Origin: CAXXOK01 sp963664595
GTDB lineage: Bacteria; Bacillota; Clostridia; Christensenellales; Aristaeellaceae
Assembly: GCA_963664595.2 (NCBI GenBank)
Contig: CAXXOK010000011.1
Span: forward strand, 629,299-693,298
Direction of reading: 5' to 3'
Length of the DNA: 64,000 nucleotides
This document shows, piece after piece, positions 1 through 8,881 of the stretch. How positions within the stretch are numbered: position 1 is the stretch's first letter; the number at the start of each line of letters is the position of its first letter. The translations under genes and the position numbers were made by a program. The notes below the pieces were generated by a model that was not told the DNA's origin, ran no database searches, and worked only from the letters and a program-made list of their open reading frames with translations.

Positions 1-2129
1 CGTTCCCGCTTTCTGCCGCCATGGCGCTGAGCACCCGGGACGGAAAGCTGCTTTTTCTTGACCCTGCTGTTTTATCCCTGCTGGATATTACGCAGGAGAG
101 CATCAGCGGTTGCACAGTGTTCGATCTGCTGGCCGATTCGCACGATCAGTACGCCATCCAGACCGAGCTGAAGGTACGCGGTACGGTGGAAGGCTTCCAG
201 AGCGCCTTCAACCATGCCAATGGTCTGATTATTCCGGTATGCCTCAGCATACAGCCGATTACTCTGAACGGGAAAAAGTATCTGGTTATCCTGTTCAGCT
301 TTGATAACCGCGCCGAGCGGCAGCAGCAGACCGAAAGCCGGTATCACCTGATCTTCAACAACGTGCCGGTGGGCATCGCCATCACCGACAGCGACGGGAA
401 TTTTTATGCGTTCAACCCCGCCTTTACCGAAATGATGGCATATCCGCCTCTGCAAATGCGCGAGCTCACCGCCTATGCCATGTATCAAAACGCCGACGAC
501 CGCCGCCGGTTGATCGCCCAGCTTTTCCGCGACAATACGGTGCGCAATTTTGAAACCACCTTTGTGCGCAAGGATGGAAAGCCGATCCAGGTGCTGCTCA
601 ATGCGGATGTCATTACCTTCGGCCATTTGAAAAACGCCCTGCTCGCCTCCATCCGCGATATCTCCTCGCAGAAAAGCATCGAAGCCAAGCTCATCAAGGA
701 GCGCGATTTTTCCGAGGCCATTCTGAACACCTCGGATTCCCTGATCATGGTTTACAGCAAAGACGGCCGCATGATCAAGTTCAATAAAGCCTGCGAAAAG
801 GCCACCGGCTACACGCTGGACGAGCTTCAGGAAACCCCGTTCTGGGAGCTGCTTGCCCCCGATGCCGAGCAGGCCGGAGAGCCTCTGCCCCAAATCGGCG
901 ACCCTCATTTCGAAAACAGCGAATGCTATTGGAAGGCAAAAAACGGCCGTATCCACCTGATCAAATGGGCGTCCACCGCGCTGGTAGATGAGGATGGACA
1001 CGATTACATCGTCTCCACCGGCAGCGACATTACCGAAAGCAGAAAAGCACACGAAGCCGTGCGCGAAGCAAACCGTCAGCTGGAAAAATCGCTTCGGAAC
1101 CTGGAGGAGCAAAACCAGGCCATCAGCCTGCTGGCCGATATGGAAGGCTATCTGCAGGGATGCCATACCGTGGAGGAAGCCTGTACCATCTGCGCGCAGT
1201 TTGTGCAAAGCATCTGCCCCGAAAGCAACGGGGCCGTGTACCTGATCGACGGCTCCCCGGACCCGTCACAGGCCCAGGCTCAGGAAGCCTGGGGAGATGA
1301 AAGCATTTCGCAGAAGCTGTTTACGCCCACCAGCTGCTGGTCGGTGCGGCGCGGCCGCCACAACCTGATCGACGCCAACCACCGCGGCCTTCCCTGCCCG
1401 CACATCCATGCCGTGCCCGGCGGGCAGTACCTGTGCATCCCGATGGAAGCCAACGGCGATCTGCTGGGCATCCTGCATATCAGCTATATTTCCGGCCCCG
1501 CCGCGGAAGATAACCCCGCCGCGCAGCCGCCATATTTCGAATCCCGGCTCCGGCTGCTGACCACCGCGGCGGAAACCGCCTCACTTTCGCTGGCCAACAT
1601 CATGCTGCAGCAATCCCTGCGCCAACAGTCCATCCGCGATGTGCTCACCGGCATCTACAACCGCCGGTACATGGTGGAATCCCTGTTCCGCGAGCTGTCC
1701 CGCGCGCAGCGGGAACAGGCCCCGGTTTCGGTTCTGATGTTTGATATTGACCATTTCAAGGATTTCAACGATACCTACGGCCACGATGGCGGCGATACCC
1801 TGCTGCGCTATCTGGGCGAGTTCTTAAAGCAGAATACGCGCGGTGAGGATATCGTATGCCGCTACGGCGGGGAAGAGTTTGTGGTCGTGCTGCCCAACAC
1901 CCGCCATCAGAGCGCCGTGGAAAAAGCAAATGAGCTGCGCATCGGCATCAGCCAGCTGCAGGTGCCGCACCTGGGCACGCAAATGCGCACCTGTACCATC
2001 TCCATCGGCGTTGCCACCTATCCCCAAAGCGGCCATACCGCGGATGAGCTGCTCAAAGCCGCCGACGACGCGCTGTACGCGGCCAAGCGCGGGGGGCGCA
2101 ACCGGGTGGTATCCTGCCAGGAGATATAG
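1..2129 (+). CDS. PAS/GAF-domain diguanylate cyclase (GGDEF), 5' end outside window
   Basis: Makes cyclic di-GMP from two GTP in response to signals sensed by its PAS and GAF domains. The reading frame is open to the window edge and the first Met (position 21) falls inside a PAS fold, so the true start is probably upstream. From that Met: a partial PAS (about 1-100), two further PAS domains (about 105-220 and 225-345), a short coiled coil, a GAF-like region (about 370-530) and a GGDEF domain (about 540-700). The active-site loop reads GGEEF (about 616-620). An RxxD inhibitory site (RGED, 607-610) sits five residues before it, so product feedback inhibition is expected. No transmembrane segment is visible in this part. 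An HD-GYP protein at 57887-59488 is the likely opposing activity. Confidence 0.93.
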   Translation, partial: FPLSAAMALSTRDGKLLFLDPAVLSLLDITQESISGCTVFDLLADSHDQYAIQTELKVRGTVEGFQSAFNHANGLIIPVCLSIQPITLNGKKYLVILFSFDNRAERQQQTESRYHLIFNNVPVGIAITDSDGNFYAFNPAFTEMMAYPPLQMRELTAYAMYQNADDRRRLIAQLFRDNTVRNFETTFVRKDGKPIQVLLNADVITFGHLKNALLASIRDISSQKSIEAKLIKERDFSEAILNTSDSLIMVYSKDGRMIKFNKACEKATGYTLDELQETPFWELLAPDAEQAGEPLPQIGDPHFENSECYWKAKNGRIHLIKWASTALVDEDGHDYIVSTGSDITESRKAHEAVREANRQLEKSLRNLEEQNQAISLLADMEGYLQGCHTVEEACTICAQFVQSICPESNGAVYLIDGSPDPSQAQAQEAWGDESISQKLFTPTSCWSVRRGRHNLIDANHRGLPCPHIHAVPGGQYLCIPMEANGDLLGILHISYISGPAAEDNPAAQPPYFESRLRLLTTAAETASLSLANIMLQQSLRQQSIRDVLTGIYNRRYMVESLFRELSRAQREQAPVSVLMFDIDHFKDFNDTYGHDGGDTLLRYLGEFLKQNTRGEDIVCRYGGEEFVVVLPNTRHQSAVEKANELRIGISQLQVPHLGTQMRTCTISIGVATYPQSGHTADELLKAADDALYAAKRGGRNRVVSCQEI

Positions 2130-2197
2130 AGCGCTTTTGTAAAGAAGTCCGCCGTTGATAATCCTATTGGTTGGAATACCCACATTGTATTGCAAAA

Positions 2198-2229
2198 GAG
2201 CCGCCGGACGTGATCACGTCCGGCGGCTC
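2198..2229 (-). terminator. Perfect 32-bp palindrome, intrinsic terminator of the phage lysis genes
   Basis: The sequence reads identically on both strands with 16-bp arms beginning GAGCCGCCGGACG. Going leftward on the minus strand it is followed by a short T run, as expected for termination after the holin gene. It also lies about 70 bp past the stop of the convergent GGDEF gene and may act on both strands. Confidence 0.75.
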
Positions 2230-2246
2230 AGCATTATGGAATAAGA

Positions 2247-2678
2247 TTATTCCTTCCCGTCCTGTTCCATTTTCTCCCCCAGTAACTCCTTCAGCTTCCG
2301 GGGAAAGGGCACCCCGGCAAGGTTCAGGTTCTCCATCAGGGAAAGACCCTCGTTGGCTACATAAAACCAGCATACAGCGTCGCGGAACAGCGCGTTGCCC
2401 TGGCCCAGCGCCCGGTCCAGCAGCGCGGCCACCAGCACCACCATCAGCATCAGCCCTTTGCGCACCAGCCCCATCGCCCCCACCTTGGAGGATAGGCCGC
2501 CGTATTCGGTTTTCGTGCTCTTGCCCATCCAGGCTACCAGCACGCCGCTTACATAATCCGCCACCATGCAGCCCAGCAGCACGGTAACCAGCCAGCTCCA
2601 CCCGCCCAGCGCGCCCGCGACCGCCCCCAGAGCCGTCGCCGCGGCCTTGATCAGTTTATCCCATGAAAATTCCATCAT
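2247..2678 (-). CDS. Phage holin, family 4 (toxin secretion/phage lysis holin)
   Basis: Small membrane protein that would permeabilise the cytoplasmic membrane and release the endolysin to the wall. The start at 2678 (MMEFSWDKLIK) follows an AAGGAG site; upstream in-frame codons lack one and do not resemble holins. Hydrophobic segments fall at about residues 13-35 and 65-85. The segment VADYVSGVLVAW and the later region AVCWFYVANEGLSLMENL are typical of the Phage_holin_4 family, and the C-terminus is charged. It is the last gene of the minus-strand phage operon, about 30 bp after the endolysin and just before a strong terminator palindrome. 143 residues is normal for the family. Confidence 0.85.
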   Translation of the reverse strand: MMEFSWDKLIKAAATALGAVAGALGGWSWLVTVLLGCMVADYVSGVLVAWMGKSTKTEYGGLSSKVGAMGLVRKGLMLMVVLVAALLDRALGQGNALFRDAVCWFYVANEGLSLMENLNLAGVPFPRKLKELLGEKMEQDGKE

Positions 2679-2707
2679 TCCTTGCTCCTTTTCCGCTTTG
2701 GAGGTTC

Positions 2708-3499
2708 TCAGGCGTTCACCGCGGCGATGAGCGTTTGCCAGGTTTTCGGCCCCGCAACGCCGTCCGTTTCCAGCCCCTGCTGCTGCTGAAAACGGAGCAG
2801 GGCCTGCTCGGTATCCGGCCCGAAGCGCCCGTCCACATCCAGCGTGTTGCCCAGGCGGTTGAGGCCCGTTTGCAGCTCGCGCACGCCGTTGCCCATGCAG
2901 CCTTCCGCAAAGGTAAGGTTCCGGTAGCGCGGTTTCCACGTTTTCATAATCACCACAGCCGCGGGTTGTGCCGCCGTTGGCGCGCCCTGCGCCGTATCCC
3001 CGGCATCCGCGGCCGAATCCGCCGCGGTTTCCGTAACACCGTAGTCCACCCCGCTGATCAGGCCATATGAGTTGGGCCCGCCGTTTTTTATGGTTTCGTC
3101 GGCAAACAGCCGCGTAGTAACCATGAGGTTGGCGGCGCTGGCGTGGATGAGCATCTCATCCGATATTTTCAGGTACACATGCCAGCAGTTGCCCTCGCCG
3201 TCCCCCTGATACTTTGCGGGCTCGCCGCCATCACTGTCCACGATGAAAATCAGCGCGCCCAGCGGCACAGCGCCATGTCTTACCACGCAATCCTCAATCG
3301 TTCCCTTCTCGCTGAGCAGGTTGCGCCACATATCGTTTGTGCCCGCGTAGTCGGCTTCCATGCCCAGCTCCCGCAGCGTCCACTCCACCAGCCCCTGGCA
3401 ATCCATGCCCTTGATCGTCTCCCCGCCCTGCGCATAGGGGATAGTGCCCATCAGCAGCAGGCTTTTCGCCTTTTCCGCAATCTGCGTTCCGGTAATCAT
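2708..3499 (-). CDS. Phage endolysin: NlpC/P60-like amidase/peptidase with C-terminal peptidoglycan-binding domain
   Basis: Cleaves peptidoglycan at lysis. The start at 3499 (MITGTQIAEKAK) follows a GGGAGG site lying inside the end of the preceding small gene; the longer reading frame upstream is noncoding. Residues 1-150 resemble a CHAP/NlpC-P60 fold, with probable nucleophile Cys34 (GMDCQGLVEW) and His in NCWHVYLK. A Thr/Ala-rich linker (about 160-190) leads to a PG_binding_1 domain (about 200-260; GVRELQTGLNRLG, DVDGRFGPDTEQALLRFQ). Exact substrate bond is not determinable. It is followed by the holin, a standard lysis pair. Confidence 0.88.
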   Translation of the reverse strand: MITGTQIAEKAKSLLLMGTIPYAQGGETIKGMDCQGLVEWTLRELGMEADYAGTNDMWRNLLSEKGTIEDCVVRHGAVPLGALIFIVDSDGGEPAKYQGDGEGNCWHVYLKISDEMLIHASAANLMVTTRLFADETIKNGGPNSYGLISGVDYGVTETAADSAADAGDTAQGAPTAAQPAAVVIMKTWKPRYRNLTFAEGCMGNGVRELQTGLNRLGNTLDVDGRFGPDTEQALLRFQQQQGLETDGVAGPKTWQTLIAAVNA

Positions 3500-3500
3500 G

Positions 3501-3647
3501 TTATTGGTTTCCTCCCGTAAGCGCCTCGGCCAGCTCGGTATATTCGGTCTCCGTGATCCGTCCCACGGCATAAAAAACGTCGAGCTTGTCCTGCAGCCCG
3601 ACGGTGTTGCCCCGCGCAATCATGCGCTCCAGTATGGTATAAAGCAC
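3501..3647 (-). CDS. XkdX-like small phage protein
   Basis: A 48-residue frame from a GTG at 3647 to TAA at 3501, starting 3 bp after the preceding stop and ending 1 bp before the endolysin start, so it is tightly packed in the operon. The C-terminal half, DVFYAVGRITETEYTELAEAL, has the pattern of XkdX proteins (a glycine turn, then an ITxxEYxE helix), which sit between tail fibre and lysis genes in Bacillus and Clostridium phages. The ribosome site is a weak GGGGGTG. Function of the family is unknown. An internal ATG nine codons in is an alternative start. Confidence 0.6.
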   Translation of the reverse strand: MLYTILERMIARGNTVGLQDKLDVFYAVGRITETEYTELAEALTGGNQ

Positions 3648-3650
3648 CTG

Positions 3651-3911
3651 TTACACCCCCATTTCCAGCAGTATGTTCTGGTATGTCAAGTCCACCACCG
3701 CGGCGTCCAGCTCCGCGATGGTCGCGTTGGCCTGCTCCAGCGGGGACAGCAGCCTTACCCCGTCCCTAAGGAACACCCCGTCCGCGTAGGCGTCGCCGAT
3801 CCGTACCGGGATATCCCCGGTCAGCACGGCATTGGCAAACTCGTGCGCGTTTCCCTCGTAGATCACCGCGATGTTTACAACGGTTCCGTTTTCAATCAAC
3901 GCGTAGTTCAT
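3651..3911 (-). CDS. Small phage tail-region protein
   Basis: An 86-residue protein with an N-terminal beta-rich half (MNYALIENGTVVNIAVIYEG) and a C-terminal amphipathic helix (PLEQANATIAELDAAVVDL). This pattern is common in short accessory proteins encoded just after tail fibres, where they act in fibre assembly or as baseplate accessories. It lies 10 bp after the glycine-rich protein, with a GGAGG site. No catalytic motif is visible; the role is inferred only from position and style. Confidence 0.6.
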   Translation of the reverse strand: MNYALIENGTVVNIAVIYEGNAHEFANAVLTGDIPVRIGDAYADGVFLRDGVRLLSPLEQANATIAELDAAVVDLTYQNILLEMGV

Positions 3912-3921
3912 GCTGTCCTCC

Positions 3922-4545
3922 TTATGCGGCCCGGTGGTTGCGGATCACCACAATCCCCGACCCGCCGTTGAAGATGCCGTTGGCGCTGCCGCCGCCCCCG
4001 TTGCCGGTATTGGCCGCGGCGTTGTTCCAGGCTTCAGATCCTGCACGGCCATATATATCGCCTTCTGTTCCCTGGAACTCGTACACACCTCGGTTGGTTC
4101 CGTCGATTTGTCCAAGATTAATATCCGATATTCCGCCTTCGCCGCCAACCGCAGTCGTGCTGAAAGCGGTCGTAATCCCGCCGGATGCCGCGGTATCGTT
4201 GGCGTTCGAAACAAAGCTTCCCGCGCCCCCCGCGCCGATCACAATGGGGTACGCCGCGTTGCGGACAATCCCCACGGAAGGCGCCAGCGCATGATGCCCG
4301 CCGCCGCCCTTTGCGCTCCAGCGGAATAACCCGTTCGTCCAGGTCTCGACGCTGGTCCCGCCCCCGCCGCCGACCAGAAAGGCATCAACCGTCCGGTTTT
4401 TATCGGTCAGGATAAGGGTGCCGCTTGTCAGGAATTTGATACGCCAGTCCCCGTCGCCGTCATCCAGCAGGGTATAGACGCCTGTATACGTAAACTCCGG
4501 GATCGGGTTGTACGGCCCGGCGGGAAACACACTCAGTATGCTCAT
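3922..4545 (-). CDS. Glycine-rich phage tail tip/adhesin-like protein
   Basis: A 207-residue protein. The N-terminal part (about 1-65) is beta-rich; the rest contains glycine-rich stretches (AFLVGGGGGTS, AKGGGGHHALA, VGGEGG, GNGGGGSANG) ending in SGIVVIRNHR. This layout resembles glycine-rich receptor-binding tips of tail fibres, in which polyglycine loops carry host specificity. It follows the baseplate gene by 1 bp, so the two are probably translationally coupled. The receptor is unknown. It could alternatively be a structural baseplate cap. Confidence 0.6.
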   Translation of the reverse strand: MSILSVFPAGPYNPIPEFTYTGVYTLLDDGDGDWRIKFLTSGTLILTDKNRTVDAFLVGGGGGTSVETWTNGLFRWSAKGGGGHHALAPSVGIVRNAAYPIVIGAGGAGSFVSNANDTAASGGITTAFSTTAVGGEGGISDINLGQIDGTNRGVYEFQGTEGDIYGRAGSEAWNNAAANTGNGGGGSANGIFNGGSGIVVIRNHRAA

Positions 4546-4546
4546 G

Positions 4547-5539
4547 TCAGCCTCCTATGATCCGGACAAGGATCGGGATATCCACTGCCGGTTGAATGCC
4601 TTCGGCCGCAATGCTGATCGTGCCCGCCCCCTGCGAGGTCACATGCAGCAGCGCATTGACCGCGGCCAGGTATTGCGCGCTGGTCGCCGTGGCCGGAAGC
4701 CCGGCAACCGCCTTTTTGGCAGCCGTCATGCCCGTTATGGCCACGGCCTGCGTATACGGCGATTCCGCCCCGCTCCACGAGGCGGCTAGCAGTGTCGCCG
4801 CAACCTCAATCACCGCCGGGGCATAGTCCGTATCGGGCACCGCGTCCTCGGTATCGCCGCTGCCGTTGCCCTTCTGGATGGCCGTGCTTTCGCCAACCTT
4901 CTTCAGGGCGTCAATGTTTACGCGCGCCTGCGCCTGCGCCGCGGTTTCCAGCGTTTGCTCCGAAAAGCGGATCACATCGGCGACTTCTTCCGAAAGCTGA
5001 TCCGCTATCATCTGCGCAACGGCCGACCGCCGCAGGCTTTCCGGCGCGATCATCCCGCACACGGCGTCATCCTCGCGTTCGTCGGTGATGTCCGTGGCCA
5101 GCACTTCCTCCGCACCCGCGCGGATCCCCACCTGCGCCAGCGAGACCTCGTAGATTTCCGCGTCCCGGGTCAGTTCCGGCGCTTCCGGCGTAGCCGCCGC
5201 CGTACCGATCAGCTTTACCAGGCCGATGGTACGCGCCGTAAAATCCAGCCGCAGCACAATGCGGTCGATGCGGCTGAGCTCCGCCTCCGTGGTGTGCGTA
5301 AACGCCCGGATGCCGCTGCCGTCATCGCGCAGCCTGTAATAGTACCCTTCAATCATCGCCGTGCCGTAGCCCACCAGCGTGCGCATGGTGGAGCCTTCCG
5401 CCGTCACCTGCAGGCAAGCGTCCAGCGCGGCCACGCCGTTGGAGGCCAGGGTGTGGAACGCCGTCGCCATGTCCGCTGAATCGTAGCTGCGCTCGTCCCC
5501 GGCCGTGCTGTTGAAAAAACCATACCGTTCCTGTGCCAA
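4547..5539 (-). CDS. Phage baseplate/tail fibre protein
   Basis: A 330-residue protein opening with MAQERYGFFNSTAGDERSYD, the style of siphophage upper-baseplate or fibre-anchor proteins. The N-terminal about 150 residues form a beta-rich domain (MIEGYYYRL, RIDRIVLRLDF). A helical section (AQMIADQLSEEVADVIRFSEQ, about 170-215) and an Ala/Thr-rich C-terminal domain follow. It lies after the Gp37-like tail protein and before the glycine-rich tip gene, so it likely links tail tip and adhesin. No enzymatic motif is visible. Confidence 0.65.
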   Translation of the reverse strand: MAQERYGFFNSTAGDERSYDSADMATAFHTLASNGVAALDACLQVTAEGSTMRTLVGYGTAMIEGYYYRLRDDGSGIRAFTHTTEAELSRIDRIVLRLDFTARTIGLVKLIGTAAATPEAPELTRDAEIYEVSLAQVGIRAGAEEVLATDITDEREDDAVCGMIAPESLRRSAVAQMIADQLSEEVADVIRFSEQTLETAAQAQARVNIDALKKVGESTAIQKGNGSGDTEDAVPDTDYAPAVIEVAATLLAASWSGAESPYTQAVAITGMTAAKKAVAGLPATATSAQYLAAVNALLHVTSQGAGTISIAAEGIQPAVDIPILVRIIGG

Positions 5540-5555
5540 TGCTATGCTTCCTCCT

Positions 5556-6635
5556 TTATCGTGCCGCCTGTTTCAGCTGGCCGAGCAGCGCACCCACCGT
5601 CACGGGCGCGTCGCCGAAGCTGGCCGCCAGCGAGCGTGCGCCGTTTTCGTAGGTTTCCGTAATCTCGGCAATGCGCACCGCGGCGCTGCCGAAACGCCCC
5701 GCGATGAGCACGGTATCGCCCACATCATAATCGCGCCCGTAGCGGCACGCGCCCGAATCGATCAGCGCGGCGCTGATTGTGGTTTTCACGTCCAGCTCGC
5801 CAAGCTTTATCCGGGCATACAGCGCCAGCAGCCCGGCATCCTCCAGGCTGCCCGCCTCCGCCCAGCTTTCGCGCCGGGCCATGCCCTGCGCGTCCCCGCC
5901 CGCGCAGAGGATAAACCGTTCCTCATCCTCGCCCGCGCCCCCGGCATACAATGTGGTCGCACTGCCGGAACGGATCTGTTTGTACGTCACATCGGCGGCG
6001 TTGCCGCTTTTTTCACTGATCAGGCACAGCGTTTCTCCCGTCGTGCGGTCCGTCCCCTGCCAGGCGGTAAAGATAAAACGCTTGTGCTCCACATCCGCCC
6101 GGATATCCCATCCCAGCCCCGTGCCCTCGCCGATGGACTGGAACAGCGTATCCAGCCGGTCAAACCGCGCCTGCCATGGCAGCACGGCGCCCCGGTCAAG
6201 GTTCTCCCCCTTCACAAGGCCGGGGATGGCGCGCCCGGCGTCCTCCGGGCTGATCAGGTTGTTGTCCGCGTAGTGCAGGTACGCCGCTTCCGCGCTGCCG
6301 GTAAACCGGTCCCATCCGAAATCCTGATAGGCCCGCGCCGCAGCCGCCAGCGGCGGTACGCAGACCCGGCGCTTGGCCAGCCCTTTCAGCATGCAGCCCT
6401 TCACCGTCAGCATACCGCGGGACAGCGTCTGCACATCCTCGATTATAAACACCCGCCGCTCATCCAGCAGCGCCACCACACCGGGCGCAAGCGCACCCGC
6501 CCCCGGCGCGCGGGGATCCATCGTCAGGCTGAAGCTCCCCGTGCCGAAGTAGCTGCGCGTCAGCTGCAGGCTTTCAAACTGGGCAAGCTCCCCGAGCTTT
6601 TCAAAGGCGAAATTCAGAAGTTGGAGCGTCATCAT
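5556..6635 (-). CDS. Tail-associated structural protein, siphovirus ReqiPepy6 Gp37-like
   Basis: A 359-residue protein in the position of the tail hub/tail-associated protein, directly after Dit (3 bp gap). Features typical of the Gp37-like family: an N-terminal beta domain (LQLTRSYFGTGSFSLTMDP), a central region with GRAIPGLVKGENLDRGA, and a C-terminal domain with YDVGDTVLIAGRFGSAAVRIAEITETYENG, which is characteristic of tail hub domains of phage endopeptidase/structural proteins. It would form the hub beneath the Dit ring. No lysozyme or peptidase domain is fused to the C-terminus, unlike many tail-associated lysins. Confidence 0.75.
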   Translation of the reverse strand: MMTLQLLNFAFEKLGELAQFESLQLTRSYFGTGSFSLTMDPRAPGAGALAPGVVALLDERRVFIIEDVQTLSRGMLTVKGCMLKGLAKRRVCVPPLAAAARAYQDFGWDRFTGSAEAAYLHYADNNLISPEDAGRAIPGLVKGENLDRGAVLPWQARFDRLDTLFQSIGEGTGLGWDIRADVEHKRFIFTAWQGTDRTTGETLCLISEKSGNAADVTYKQIRSGSATTLYAGGAGEDEERFILCAGGDAQGMARRESWAEAGSLEDAGLLALYARIKLGELDVKTTISAALIDSGACRYGRDYDVGDTVLIAGRFGSAAVRIAEITETYENGARSLAASFGDAPVTVGALLGQLKQAAR

Positions 6636-6638
6636 GGG

Positions 6639-7512
6639 CTACACCCCCTCGTACGCATTGCGCCACGTTACGCGGATCTCACTCTGCGCGCTCGCGCCCC
6701 CGGCCTCGTACTGCAGCTCGTTCAGCCCCGGGCGCAGTGTGAAATCCGCCAGCGGCGTGCCAAGGCTCAGCTTGCCAAACGCCCCGGTTTCCTTGCCGAC
6801 CGCGTCGATGATCCGCGCGTCCAGCCGCGCCGGATCGGTATTCAAAATCAGGGTGTTACCCTCCGGCACCGCCGCGCTCAGGGCAATCTCCCGGCCTGTG
6901 GTGCGGTTGCGCAGCCGGGGAATCTCCCCCTTGCACCGGATGGTGATCTCCACGGGCACGCTCACCTGCCCCGCATTATCGGCGTCCCGGTAATAATCGC
7001 GGCGGCCGAAATCCACGGGCAGCCCAAACGGCAGCGAAAAGCCCTCGCCCGCGTTTTCAAACGCCACAGACGTAGGATTGACCGCGTACCAGTACGGGCT
7101 TTCACAGCGGAAGCTCAGCTTCACGTTGGGCTGGGTATCCAGCATGCGGACGCCCGCGTCCAGCCCGCCGTCCGGGATAGCCCAGGTCAGGTAGCGCCCG
7201 TTGTCGTTTTCGTAAATCAGCATCGCGCGCTGCGTGTCCTGCACGGCCTTATCCGGCGAGAGGATCTTCAAAAGCTCCATGCGCAGCCGGTACAGCTCCG
7301 CGCGTGAATCTGCCATGATGTGCAGCGTGAGTGTGAGCATGCGCCGCTGGCGGCGGCAGCCCACCGCCGTTTCCCCCCTGCTGATACGCGCCCCGGATGC
7401 TATCCATTTCCAGCTCCGGCAGCCCCAGCCCCCCGAGCCTCGCCAGCACATACGGCGCCCCGCAAAACACAGCCTGCTCATTGTTCAGGTTAATGTACGT
7501 CAGCTTCTGCAT
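6639..7512 (-). CDS. Distal tail protein (Dit), interrupted by a one-base frameshift
   Basis: Forms the hexameric ring joining tail tube to baseplate. The N-terminus (MQKLTYINLNNEQAVFCG, start 7512) and the following ARLGGLGLPELEMDSIRGAYQQGG match the Dit start pattern; the remainder (TAVGCRRQRRMLTLTLHIM, then SRAELYRLRMELLKILSP) continues in another frame. The switch falls in a run of six G (minus strand) at 7373-7378; five G would restore one continuous frame of about 290 residues. Since several genes in this window, including gyrA, show the same kind of extra homopolymer base, a sequence error is more likely than real inactivation. Confidence 0.75.
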
Positions 7513-7600
7513 AGTTCCTCACTTTTGTCGATGCTTGCATTTCCATCCTCAGAGGTTCTCCCTTTGAAAGATACTCTTTATTCAGCGTCTCCCAAGCCAC

Positions 7601-8881
7601 CTACGCCTCCAGCAATTGTGCCGCCAGCGCTTCGTTAGCCTGCCGTATGCGGTAGGCCGTGTCGGCGGGCGATTCCACCGGGGTATTGAAGGTGTTCTGC
7701 TGGGTGATGGTCACCCCTGCGGCCGCGGTACCGGCATGCCCGGTATAAAAGCTTTCGGCGGCGCTCTGCATGGCGGTGTTCAGGCTTTCCTGCACCGCCG
7801 CAATCATGCCGTTCAGGGTGTCCGTCCAGCCTTCCACACTGCCTACCTTTTCCAGAAACCCATTCAGCAGCTGTTCGCCCAGGGTTTGCCCGGCGGCGTT
7901 GTAATCGGGCGCGTAGGCGGCGATCAGCGAAAGCAGCTCCTCCTGTGTGCCCGTCATGAGCTCCTTTTCAGCCTCGGCTTCCAGGGCGGCGGTTTCCAGC
8001 CGCCGGGCATACGCCTCGCGGATTGCGCCCGCCTGCGTGTCCAGCGCATCCAGCTCCGCCTGTGCGCGCTCGTTCACGGCGGCAAGCTGCGCTTCCAGCG
8101 CGGTTTTCTCCTCCTCGCGCGCCGTTTTGGCAAGCCACGCCTCGTATTCCTCCTGCGCAGCAGCAAGCTGCCGGGTGATCTGCCCGCGGTTGAAATCATC
8201 CTGCTCATAAGCAAGCGCCTGTTTCAGCTTTTCAATGTTGCGGACATAGCCCTCTTCCGTGGCGGTCCGGTTTTCCGCTTCGGCGAGCGCGTCCAGCGCG
8301 TCAATTTGCGCCTGTATCGCGCCGGTGCCGGTTTTCTGCCAGGCTTCCCAGGCCTCGCGGCTTTCCGCCAGCAAGGCGAGCTCCGCGTCGCGCATGGTTT
8401 CGTATCGGGTCTGCAGCGCGGAGATGATTCCGCCCAGCAGGCTGTCCAGGCTCTGGGCGTCACGCGCGGCGATTTGCGCCTGCACCGCCAGCAGCCGCTT
8501 TTCCAAATCCAGCGCTTCCCTGGTGTTCAGGCTGTACAGCTCCATGCTGCCGCGAAGCGCCAGCAGGTATTCCAGCTCCTGCTCATAGGTGGCGCGGGAC
8601 AGCGATTTCAGCGTTTCCAGCTGGGCAATGGCGTTCTGGTAATTATCCTGCGCCTGCGCCAGCGCCGCGGCGGTCGTCCGGCTGCCGCTTAAATCGGTCA
8701 GCAGCTGATTGGCGGTACGCCGCAGCGCGGCCAGCTTCTCCTCCGCCTGCGCGGTGTTCAGCGTCACGCGGAGCGGCTTTGCGCCCATCAGCGCGGCAAT
8801 CTTCTGCGATACCGTATCCAGCTGGCTGATCGCCTGCTCCGCCGATGCCGAGATCAGGATGGAAATCTGTTCAACCGTCAA
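7601..8881 (-). CDS. Phage tail tape measure protein (short)
   Basis: Determines tail length and is ejected with DNA. About 426 residues from a TTG at 8881 (TVEQISILISASAEQ), preferred because a GGAGG site lies about 8 bp upstream inside the end of the chaperone gene; an in-frame ATG at 8902 is the alternative. Nearly the whole protein is predicted long helix and coiled coil, rich in Ala, Gln, Glu and Leu (residues about 20-340), with a more compact C-terminus. This is short for a tape measure and would give a tail of only some 60-70 nm if the usual residue-to-length ratio holds. It is preceded by the chaperone pair, as expected. Confidence 0.8.
   Translation of the reverse strand: MTVEQISILISASAEQAISQLDTVSQKIAALMGAKPLRVTLNTAQAEEKLAALRRTANQLLTDLSGSRTTAAALAQAQDNYQNAIAQLETLKSLSRATYEQELEYLLALRGSMELYSLNTREALDLEKRLLAVQAQIAARDAQSLDSLLGGIISALQTRYETMRDAELALLAESREAWEAWQKTGTGAIQAQIDALDALAEAENRTATEEGYVRNIEKLKQALAYEQDDFNRGQITRQLAAAQEEYEAWLAKTAREEEKTALEAQLAAVNERAQAELDALDTQAGAIREAYARRLETAALEAEAEKELMTGTQEELLSLIAAYAPDYNAAGQTLGEQLLNGFLEKVGSVEGWTDTLNGMIAAVQESLNTAMQSAAESFYTGHAGTAAAGVTITQQNTFNTPVESPADTAYRIRQANEALAAQLLEA

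Noticed and set aside
72..1208. Long open frame on the minus strand opposite the PAS/GGDEF gene
   Set aside because: Antisense shadow of a GC-rich gene; no ribosome site, and His/Gly/Leu-rich composition typical of shadows.
5505..7307. 600-codon plus-strand frame across tail genes
   Set aside because: Arg/Ala/Gln-rich antisense shadow; the minus-strand tail genes have domain patterns and ribosome sites.
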